Assembly (NCBI GenBank): GCA_023269295.1
Contig: JAHFTU010000003.1
Location: 1 to 25,598, forward strand
DNA from: Candidatus Woesearchaeota archaeon
Lineage (GTDB): Archaea; Nanobdellota; Nanobdellia; Woesearchaeales; UBA10216
Direction: 5' to 3'
Length of the DNA stretch: 25,598 nt
Below the pieces are notes generated by a model that saw only the letters and a list, made by a program, of their open reading frames with translations, did not search any database and was not told the DNA's origin. Below, in pieces: positions 1 to 5,513 of this stretch; positions within the stretch are counted from its first letter, which is position 1, and every line of letters begins with the position of its first letter. The position numbers and the translations under genes are program-made.

Positions 1-307
1 TGTTTCTGACCTTGTTGAGCTCTATGACCGCTTCCTGAAGAGCAGCCTTAAGCACGGCGTTTTCAACACCGGCGGCGGCCCTAAGAACACGCTCTCGCTG
101 CTGCAGCTGCTTGATTTGTTGGAAAAGCTGACAGGCAAGCGAAGCAAGCTCAGCTACAGTGGCTGGAGGCCGAGCGACCAGAAAGTTTTTATTGCTGATA
201 TATCCGCAGCCAAGAAAGCGCTCGGCTGGGAACCAAAGGTCTCGCCTGAGGAAGGCGTAAGGAAGCTGGTTGAGTGGGCTAAGGCTAATCTCAATATTTT
301 CAGCTAA
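1..307 (+). CDS. NAD-dependent sugar epimerase, CDP-paratose 2-epimerase-like (C-terminal part)
   Basis: The reading frame is open from base 2 and ends at TAA 305-307, so the window holds only the last 101 residues; the Rossmann NAD-binding half lies off the left edge. The visible part has FNTGGG near residue 22, a leucine-rich helix, GWRPSDQKVFIADI and KKALGWEPKVSPEEGVRKL. This is the usual C-terminal end of extended short-chain dehydrogenases, and GxWRPxDQ followed by xxDI is typical of CDP-paratose/CDP-tyvelose 2-epimerases. Such enzymes epimerise a nucleotide sugar in the cytoplasm. It runs tail-to-tail with the flippase gene, with only six bases between the stops. The family call is good; the exact substrate is inferred and could differ (another NDP-hexose epimerase or dehydratase). 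Confidence 0.8.
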   Translation, partial: VSDLVELYDRFLKSSLKHGVFNTGGGPKNTLSLLQLLDLLEKLTGKRSKLSYSGWRPSDQKVFIADISAAKKALGWEPKVSPEEGVRKLVEWAKANLNIFS

Positions 308-313
308 GAAAGT

Positions 314-1759
314 TTATTTCTTCGCAGAGATAATTTTTCCAATAAGTTCAACTTCTTCCTTTCCGATGCCTTTTGTTATTGCCAGCACAGCCACATAAAC
401 GGCAGCAGCTGCTGGTACGGCTGCAAGAAGGTGTAGACCTCTCGTTGCTATGAGGGCTGCTGCCATGGCTACTGCTGCAACAGCCGGCTTTAATATCAGC
501 TTTGGAAGGTTCAGGCCATACCCGTTCTTTGCGCAGAAATAATAAAGCATAATGACTGCAATGGCCTGTGTTATTACAGCGACTACCCCTGCACCAACAT
601 AGCTGTATTTTGGTATCATGATAAGGTTTAGCGCGGCATTCACTGCAGCGTAGATTGCAGTCGCTATCGTAAACAGGTGTTGCTTGTCTATCGCATTCAG
701 GAGGAATCCCATTATGAAGTGCAGGAACAGCAGCGCCTCAGCCCATATTAGCAGCTGCAATGCGATTATGGAAGCTGAGAATGTTTGCCCGTAGAAGAAA
801 AGTATTACCTTGTCAGAAATCAGTGTCAGGCCAACCGCCATTGGTATTGCAGCAATGAGCATATAATAGAAAGTTTTCTCGTACAATGCCTTGACTGATT
901 CTTTTGACTGCGTGTGCAGCCGGCTCAGTGCAGGAAAAACTGCTGGGATAACAACAAGCGGAATGAACCTTAGTGATTCCGTGATTCTGTACGCTGCGCC
1001 GTACCATCCTGTAACTGCAAACCCTTGCATGATGCCCAGCAGGATAGTGTCTATTCTCTGGTAAAGCATCCTCATGAAGGTAGCAAGCCAGAACCACAGC
1101 GCTTTTTTTACAGTGGTGGTAATTAATGTCTTGTCGAGCTTCACGGTGAACTTGGCAAATTTCCTCCTCACAAAGTATGTGGTTGTGAAAAATGAAACAA
1201 GCTGTGAAGCCACGTACATGCTGACAACAGGAATAAGTCCCTTGCCCATAGCTAGCAAAGCAATCCCTGCTCCTGTGAAGATGAGTCTCTCCAATATAAT
1301 CAGCCCAGAGTAATAGGCGTCCCTTTCATGGGCGACAAATACCTGCCTGAATGGGTCTGTGAGAAAGTTGATAGCCATTCCGGCTGTTGCAAGAGCGACA
1401 ACGAGCCATGTTTGGGGTGCAGCTATGTTGAATATATAAACAGAGGCAAGCCACATCAGAAGGCCCGCTATCGGTATGAGTGGCAGCATGAGGAAGCGCA
1501 GCCCAAGCACGTTGCTTATGTAGCGTTCGGATGCCTGCTTGTCTTTTGCCATCTCCCGCATTATGTAGAAGGGCAGGCCGAGGTCAAGGGCATTTAGGAG
1601 AATGTCTGTGAACGCAAAGGCAAAGGCAAAGGCGCCGAGCCCTACATCGCCGAGGTAGCGGGCTATTGCCACGACTAGCAGAAAGGAAAGCACCCTTGTC
1701 CCCATCTCGCCCAACGACAGGAAAAATGTGTTCTTCGCTATTGTTTCAGCTTCCGACAT
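314..1759 (-). CDS. Wzx-type polysaccharide/oligosaccharide flippase (MOP superfamily)
   Basis: A 481-residue, very hydrophobic protein with about twelve to fourteen predicted membrane segments, the normal size for Wzx/RfbX flippases. The N-terminus (MSEAETIAKNTFFLSLGE, then ARYLGDVGLGAFAFAFAF) is the classic start of polysaccharide_synt family transporters: a short cytoplasmic stretch, the first helix, then a RYLG-x-GxGxFxF motif. RRKF, KKALWFW and YQRIDTILLG are also typical. It probably moves lipid-linked glycan precursors across the cytoplasmic membrane, which fits the surrounding glycosyltransferases. The start at 1759 is supported by a TATATAAA box on the minus strand at 1783-1790, about 27 bases upstream, giving an essentially leaderless mRNA. 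The box is shared with the divergent gene at 1853. A short GCAAAG repeat codes for the AFAFAFAF run. Confidence 0.93.
   Translation of the reverse strand: MSEAETIAKNTFFLSLGEMGTRVLSFLLVVAIARYLGDVGLGAFAFAFAFTDILLNALDLGLPFYIMREMAKDKQASERYISNVLGLRFLMLPLIPIAGLLMWLASVYIFNIAAPQTWLVVALATAGMAINFLTDPFRQVFVAHERDAYYSGLIILERLIFTGAGIALLAMGKGLIPVVSMYVASQLVSFFTTTYFVRRKFAKFTVKLDKTLITTTVKKALWFWLATFMRMLYQRIDTILLGIMQGFAVTGWYGAAYRITESLRFIPLVVIPAVFPALSRLHTQSKESVKALYEKTFYYMLIAAIPMAVGLTLISDKVILFFYGQTFSASIIALQLLIWAEALLFLHFIMGFLLNAIDKQHLFTIATAIYAAVNAALNLIMIPKYSYVGAGVVAVITQAIAVIMLYYFCAKNGYGLNLPKLILKPAVAAVAMAAALIATRGLHLLAAVPAAAAVYVAVLAITKGIGKEEVELIGKIISAKK
1614..1631. repeat. Hexanucleotide microrepeat inside the flippase gene
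   Basis: Three perfect tandem copies of GCAAAG lie in frame and encode part of an Ala-Phe run in the first membrane region of the flippase on the minus strand. Slippage would add or remove an Ala-Phe pair without a frameshift. Confidence 0.7.
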
Positions 1760-1782
1760 TCACTTTTTCGCTTTTAATAACG

Positions 1783-1790
1783 TTTATATA
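1783..1790. promoter_or_regulatory. Palindromic TATA box shared by divergent genes
   Basis: TTTATATA on the plus strand reads TATATAAA on the minus strand. Its centre is about 27 bases from the flippase ATG at 1759 and about 27 bases from an ATG at 1815 on the plus strand. Both distances fit archaeal TATA-to-start spacing, so one box could serve both directions. The same AACGTTTATATATT context recurs at 2561-2574. Confidence 0.65.
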
Positions 1791-1814
1791 TTCTTTGCTG
1801 CAGCTGCAACTGCA

Positions 1815-1856
1815 ATGTTTGTTAAGCTGAAAAGACTGGAAAGAATGGAAAAATGA
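1815..1856 (+). CDS. Possible 13-codon leader peptide upstream of the GT2 gene
   Basis: ATG at 1815 opens a 13-codon frame (MFVKLKRLERMEK) that ends in TGA at 1854-1856. That stop overlaps the ATG of the next gene as ATGA. The ATG lies where transcription from the TATA box at 1783-1790 should begin, so it would be the first, leaderless start codon on the mRNA. The peptide is basic and resembles nothing I recognise. It could be a translational-coupling leader for the glycosyltransferase or a chance frame. The distance and the ATGA overlap are seen directly; translation is inference. Confidence 0.3.
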   Translation: MFVKLKRLERMEK

Positions 1857-2515
1857 AAGCCGTTGTGTGTTTGCCAACAAGGAATGAGAAAGACAGCATC
1901 CAGCTTATGATTGACAATATTAAGAAGCTTAAGCTTCCGGTGTTCATTTCTGATGAGAATTCAACTGATGGCACAATAGCCATTGCCGTGGAGAACAACG
2001 TTCCAGTATATCAGCGCGATGGTAAAGGCAAGGGCTACGGCATGCGAAAGGCCTTTGAAGTTGCCCGGCAGCTTGGCTATGATGTTTTGGTTACGATCGA
2101 CTGCGATTGCACATACCCCTCTGAGCGTATCCCTGACTTATTGAAGGCAATTGAGGAGGGAGCAGGCATGGTTATAGGGGTGAGGAATATGAAGAACATA
2201 AGAAGGCTTCACAGGATTCCTAACAAGCTGCATACCTTAGCCATAAATCTCCTTTTCTTCAGGTTTTTTGGCAAGGATAACTGGTTTCATGACATAAACT
2301 CTGGCATGCGGGCTTTCCGCCTTGACAGGATTAAGCCGCTCAGGTCCAAGGGCTTTGATGTTGAGGCAGAAATTACAATAAGGGCGATTAAGGAAGGCCT
2401 TAAAATAAAAGAATTGCCCATTGAGTATGAAAAAAGGGTTGGTGAATCAAAGATAAGGATAAAAGATGGTTTCGCCATCCTCATGAGGATATTTAAGGAG
2501 AGGTTTTTGCCATGA
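1853..2515 (+). CDS. GT2 family glycosyltransferase, DPM1/DPG-synthase-like
   Basis: A 220-residue soluble GT-A-fold protein with no membrane tail. The N-terminus has the GT2 strand and loop VCLPTRNEKDSI. The nucleotide-binding motif appears as SDENSTDGT (residues 33-41) instead of the usual VDDxSxDGT. KGKGYGMRKAF (59-69) matches the conserved KGxGxAxRxG region, and the metal-binding D-x-D is D83-C-D85 in TIDCDCTYPSE. NSGMRAF and EAEITIRAIKEGLKIKELPIEY follow as in dolichyl-phosphate sugar synthases. It probably transfers a sugar from a nucleotide donor to a polyprenyl phosphate at the inner membrane face. The ATG at 1853 overlaps the stop of a 13-codon upstream frame. A T-run at 2525-2531 follows the stop. 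Confidence 0.88.
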   Translation: MKAVVCLPTRNEKDSIQLMIDNIKKLKLPVFISDENSTDGTIAIAVENNVPVYQRDGKGKGYGMRKAFEVARQLGYDVLVTIDCDCTYPSERIPDLLKAIEEGAGMVIGVRNMKNIRRLHRIPNKLHTLAINLLFFRFFGKDNWFHDINSGMRAFRLDRIKPLRSKGFDVEAEITIRAIKEGLKIKELPIEYEKRVGESKIRIKDGFAILMRIFKERFLP

Positions 2516-2524
2516 CACCCGCCC

Positions 2525-2531
2525 TTTTTTT
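2525..2531 (+). terminator. Oligo-T terminator candidate after the GT2 gene
   Basis: Seven T residues directly after a C-rich stretch, ten bases past the TGA at 2513-2515. Archaeal RNA polymerase commonly stops at oligo-T without a hairpin. A new promoter follows at 2565. Confidence 0.45.
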
Positions 2532-2564
2532 ATGGCAGTTTTGAGATAGAAGTCAACGACAACG

Positions 2565-2572
2565 TTTATATA
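2565..2572 (+). promoter_or_regulatory. TATA box of the GT-C gene at 2597
   Basis: TTTATATA preceded by AACG; the box centre is about 28 bases upstream of the ATG at 2597, predicting a leaderless or near-leaderless transcript. The AACGTTTATATATT context is identical to that at the 1783 box. Confidence 0.7.
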
Positions 2573-2596
2573 TTATTTTAAGTTGCTGCCTTTATT

Positions 2597-4123
2597 ATGA
2601 AATTCTCTCGCTGGCTAAATTGTGAGGACCGCTATGTTAGGTTAACCATTGCAGTAATAGTGGCAGCTACTTTGCTCCGCTTCGCCCTCGCTGCAATTAG
2701 CCATCCTTCCGGTGACAGCTGCTGGCATCTTTCTGTTGCTAGGTTTATGGCAGAAAACGGCAGCATTCCATTTAGCGAGCCTTTTGGCATCGATGACAGG
2801 CAGTTTTTCTCGGCAGCCCCGCTTTTCCATTTTGCAGCAACAGCTGTTTACAAGTTTTTCAGCATGTTTAGCGTTTCAGCATCAGAGTTTTTGGTTAAGC
2901 TTGTCTCAGCGTTTTTCGGAAGCCTTACTCTGCCCTTTGTTTTTTCCCTTGGCAAAAAGATGTATGGTTCGCGAATAGGGTTTCTTGCAACCCTGTTTGT
3001 CGCTTTCCTGCCTTTGCACATAAACTCTAGCGTTGTTTCTTTTGTTGACTCGCTGACGGCTCTGCTCACCATAATTGCAGTGTATCTTCTTTTGCAGCGT
3101 AGGATTTTACTCTCTGCCCTGTTCATCGGGTTGGGAATGGAAGCAAAGCAGACAATGCTTGCCCTGCTGCCTTTTTTCTTTTTAACCCTGCTGGCTTATT
3201 ACAAAGGCAGGCTGAAAGTTTTCTTTACAAACTCAATAGTTTCAGGGGTGATCATTGCAGTGATTGGGTTTCCGTGGTTTGTGCGCAATTATGTGCTTTT
3301 TGGTAATCCACTGTGGCCTCTCATGTCGAAGCTTTTTGGTGGCTTGCCTGAGCCTGGGCACGCTGGCGCCCTGTTCTCCTTTACTAATCTCATTTCACCG
3401 GACTTGATTGCGAGGTTTCATCTTGAGCTGTTTGGTGCTCCCATAGGCAGTCTTGGTGCACTGTCATTTGTTAACCTGCCCTTCTTGGGGGTGGCTGTTG
3501 CAGTATGGATTGTGCTGTCCTTGCTCTTTTTCCTGCCAGTTATCGTGGGTGTCTTCGTCAGGCAAAGGATGCAGCATCGCTTTTTCCTTTATGGCTGGAT
3601 TGCTTCTTTCATTGTGGCAGAAGCCACTTTTATCGTCGCCACAGGGCTTGTTTCAGCAAGGTACTTCCTTCCGGCTGCGCCGGCTTTGGGAATACTCTGG
3701 GCACTGGGTTTGGACAATATTCTAAATAAGCTTGGCAGCCTTAACATGTTTGGCGTTAAGGCCGCGTCTGCAGTTATTATTGTCGTCATAGGCTGCGTTT
3801 TTGTTTTCTCAGCAGTTGAATCAGCAAAAACTGTTGTGGCTGCAGATGCATGGAGCGCGTACGCGGACGACTTCAACTGGGTAAAAGCAAACACGCCTCA
3901 AAATGCCCTTGTCGCCTACCATGGGCAGTGCCTCAGCTACAACGTGCACAGGTTTTCCAATTACGACCTGTCAAAGGCCGATTATGTCTGGGTGAACCAG
4001 AACTTCAGGCTTGAGCCCATCAGCATCGTTGAGCCAGAGGTGCTCCAGAAAGTGGAGAAGGATTTTGTGCCAGTGTACGAGAGCAACAAGACAGGCACTG
4101 TCGTTTACAAGAGGAAGGGGTAA
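2597..4123 (+). CDS. GT-C fold membrane glycosyltransferase (PMT/GT39/ArnT-like)
   Basis: A 508-residue protein with about ten to twelve hydrophobic segments and a C-terminal soluble part. After the first membrane helix comes a long outer loop, SHPSGDSCWHLSVARFMAEN (residues 35-54), followed by FSEPF and AAPLFHFAA. An acidic residue in this loop is the catalytic hallmark of GT-C enzymes such as protein O-mannosyltransferases and ArnT. The motif GMEAKQTMLALLPFF also fits this group. It most likely transfers a sugar from a polyprenyl-phosphate donor to a glycan or lipid outside the membrane. The downstream DPM1-like GT2 could supply its donor. The start is fixed by the TATA box at 2565-2572. 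The exact family (GT39, GT83 or unclassified) is uncertain. Confidence 0.82.
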   Translation: MKFSRWLNCEDRYVRLTIAVIVAATLLRFALAAISHPSGDSCWHLSVARFMAENGSIPFSEPFGIDDRQFFSAAPLFHFAATAVYKFFSMFSVSASEFLVKLVSAFFGSLTLPFVFSLGKKMYGSRIGFLATLFVAFLPLHINSSVVSFVDSLTALLTIIAVYLLLQRRILLSALFIGLGMEAKQTMLALLPFFFLTLLAYYKGRLKVFFTNSIVSGVIIAVIGFPWFVRNYVLFGNPLWPLMSKLFGGLPEPGHAGALFSFTNLISPDLIARFHLELFGAPIGSLGALSFVNLPFLGVAVAVWIVLSLLFFLPVIVGVFVRQRMQHRFFLYGWIASFIVAEATFIVATGLVSARYFLPAAPALGILWALGLDNILNKLGSLNMFGVKAASAVIIVVIGCVFVFSAVESAKTVVAADAWSAYADDFNWVKANTPQNALVAYHGQCLSYNVHRFSNYDLSKADYVWVNQNFRLEPISIVEPEVLQKVEKDFVPVYESNKTGTVVYKRKG

Positions 4124-4124
4124 C

Positions 4125-4133
4125 TTTTATAAA
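4125..4133 (+). promoter_or_regulatory. TATA box of the GT2 gene at 4163
   Basis: TTTTATAAA immediately after the stop of the GT-C gene. Transcription should begin near 4155, just before ATG 4163. That rules against the GTG at 4136 as the start. Confidence 0.6.
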
Positions 4134-4162
4134 TCGTGCAAATCGCCACAGCCAGAGGTAAA

Positions 4163-4870
4163 ATGAAGAAGGCCCTTACAATCATAATGCCTGTCTACAA
4201 CGAGAAGAGCACTGTTGTTGAGGCAGTTGAGCACACCAAGAAGGTTGACATTGGTGATTACAACCGCGAGATTATCGTGGTTGATGACGGCTCAAGGGAT
4301 GGCTCAGCCGACCTTATTAATAAGATTGATGGAGTCAAAAAGATTCTTCTCGAAAAGAACCGCGGCAAGGGCGGTGCGCTGAAAGAAGGCATCAAGCAGG
4401 CAACTGGCGATTACATTGTATTCCACGATGCTGATTTAGAGTATGAACCTGGCGACTTTAAGTACATGCTGCCTATTCTGGACTCTGGCCTTGCCGATGT
4501 GGTCATTGGCTCGCGCTTTGTGGGGCGAAAGCAGTATCTCTTCGGCAGAAGGAAGAATGTCATATTGAGAAACTATTTCGGCAACATGGTAATAAAGTGG
4601 GTGTGGAACATCCTTTACCACCACAACCTGACTGATATTTACCCATGCTACAAGGTTATGCGGCTCAGCGACCTCAGGCAGCTTACCATCAAGGCAGACC
4701 GTTTTGTCTTTGACCTTGAGATGATGCTGAAGCTGAAGAAGAAGGGCAAGGTGTATGTTGAGGTGCCAATCCACTTCAAGTACAGGGACTACAAGGAAGG
4801 CAAGAAGATTGGCATGAGCGTCGGCTTCCAAAGCCTCTGGTACATGCTGTGGTATAGGTTTTTTGATTAG
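4163..4870 (+). CDS. GT2 glycosyltransferase, dolichyl-phosphate mannose/glucose synthase-like
   Basis: A 235-residue soluble GT-A enzyme. The N-terminus LTIIMPVYNEKSTV is followed by IIVVDDGSRDGS (DD at 41-42), NRGKGGALKEGI (67-77) and a D-x-D motif in FHDADLEYEP (89-91). DLTDIYPCYKVM-type and VFDLEMMLKLKKKGKVYVEVPIHFKYR sequences complete the usual DPM1-like fold without the membrane tail. It probably makes a polyprenyl-phosphate sugar on the cytoplasmic face, plausibly the donor for the GT-C protein just upstream. A frame also opens at GTG 4136, but this lies inside the promoter-to-start spacer, so ATG 4163 is chosen. The last seven codons (WYRFFD and stop) form the first part of a 53-bp tandem repeat that continues past the gene. 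Confidence 0.9.
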   Translation: MKKALTIIMPVYNEKSTVVEAVEHTKKVDIGDYNREIIVVDDGSRDGSADLINKIDGVKKILLEKNRGKGGALKEGIKQATGDYIVFHDADLEYEPGDFKYMLPILDSGLADVVIGSRFVGRKQYLFGRRKNVILRNYFGNMVIKWVWNILYHHNLTDIYPCYKVMRLSDLRQLTIKADRFVFDLEMMLKLKKKGKVYVEVPIHFKYRDYKEGKKIGMSVGFQSLWYMLWYRFFD

Positions 4871-5028
4871 CTTTTTGATTGACCTTTTTTCTAAAAAGGT
4901 CATGGTATAGGTTTTTTGATTAGCTTTTTGATTGACCTTTTTTCTAAAAAGGTCATGGTACAGGTTTTTTGATTAGCTTTTTGATTGACCTTTTTTCTAA
5001 AAAGGTCATGGTACAGGTTTTTTGATTG
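4851..5028. repeat. 53-bp tandem repeat, three full copies plus a partial fourth
   Basis: Units begin at 4851, 4904, 4957 and 5010 (partial, diverging at about 5029), a period of exactly 53. Each full unit contains GGTAYAGG, two copies of TTTTTTGATT-like sequence, and a perfect 9-bp hairpin with arms GACCTTTTT and AAAAAGGTC around a TCT loop (4881-4901, 4934-4954, 4987-5007), then ATGG. The first copy starts inside the GT2 gene and supplies its last codons and stop. Copies 1 and 2 read GGTATAG and copies 3 and 4 read GGTACAG. There is no unique spacer between units, so this is not a CRISPR array. Confidence 0.95.
4881..5007 (+). terminator. Serial hairpins with T-runs, possible terminator array
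   Basis: Three perfect 9-bp stems each contain a T6 run on the plus strand, within about 135 bases of the GT2 stop codon, and would give a 3' end with one to three stem-loops. The arms are near-perfect palindromes, so they would act the same way on antisense transcripts. A related imperfect hairpin follows the stop of the GT2 gene at 17673-18521, which supports a 3'-end role. Confidence 0.4.
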
Positions 5029-5052
5029 ATTTTTGGCTCTTTCTGGACAAAA

Positions 5053-5061
5053 CTTTAAATA
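5053..5061 (+). promoter_or_regulatory. TATA box of the nucleotide-sugar operon
   Basis: CTTTAAATA in the context AAAACTTTAAATACC predicts a start near 5083, giving a leader of about 20 bases. That leader holds GGTGAATTGGGTGG, two candidate archaeal ribosome-binding sites, upstream of ATG 5105. Confidence 0.55.
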
Positions 5062-5104
5062 CCACAGCTTTTCTGCCTGCGTCGGTGAATTGGGTGGCTA
5101 ATCT

Positions 5105-5503
5105 ATGGTGACTGTTTACAGGAATATCAAGCCTGACTTCGTGGATGACAGGGGGAAAATCATCAAGGTGCTTGATGACGGCAAGACAGTTATACGCAGC
5201 GTGCTGCTCCTCACGTGCAAGAAGGGCTCAATAAGGGCCAACCACTACCACAAGAAGGACTCACACTTTTCCTATCTCCTGTCTGGCAGGATGGAGTACA
5301 CTGAGCAGCCTGTTGACAGCAGCGGCAATCCCAAAGGCAATAAGGAAACAGTGATTATTGAAGCAGGCGACATGGTTTACAGTTCTCCTATGGTTTCGCA
5401 TGCTATGAGGTTTCTTGAGGATTCTGTTTTTTTGGCGCTCGCTACAGAGTCAAGGCACCAGGGTGCTTATGAGGAAGACACTGTCAGGGTAAAGCTAATC
5501 TAG
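5105..5503 (+). CDS. Cupin-fold sugar epimerase/isomerase-like protein
   Basis: A 132-residue single-domain cupin. The first metal/base motif is NHYHKKDSHFSYLLSGRMEY (H47, H49, H54), and the second is the GDMVYSSPMVSHAM region (G88 to H99). ATESRHQGAYEEDTVR near the end is typical of cupins found in deoxysugar clusters, related to RmlC-type 3,5-epimerases and the WxcM/FdtA group of 3,4-ketoisomerases. It probably epimerises or isomerises a 4-keto nucleotide sugar in the cytoplasm. It is the first gene of a tight operon with the fused methyltransferase/SDR, ten bases downstream. In bacterial clusters such cupins often sit beside TylC3-type C-methyltransferases, which supports a shared pathway. 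It may bind sugar rather than catalyse; the reaction is inferred. Confidence 0.8.
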   Translation: MVTVYRNIKPDFVDDRGKIIKVLDDGKTVIRSVLLLTCKKGSIRANHYHKKDSHFSYLLSGRMEYTEQPVDSSGNPKGNKETVIIEAGDMVYSSPMVSHAMRFLEDSVFLALATESRHQGAYEEDTVRVKLI

Positions 5504-5513
5504 GTGCTTTGGT

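Noticed and set aside
4136..4162. Upstream GTG start for the GT2 gene
   Set aside because: It lies between the TATA box and the predicted transcription start, and the GT2 domain begins at ATG 4163.
4436..4903. 155-residue antisense frame over the GT2 gene
   Set aside because: It mirrors the coding frame of a clear GT2 enzyme and shows no domain; its start lies in the palindromic repeat.
4851..5028. CRISPR array
   Set aside because: The units abut with a period of 53 and no unique spacers, and no cas gene is nearby.
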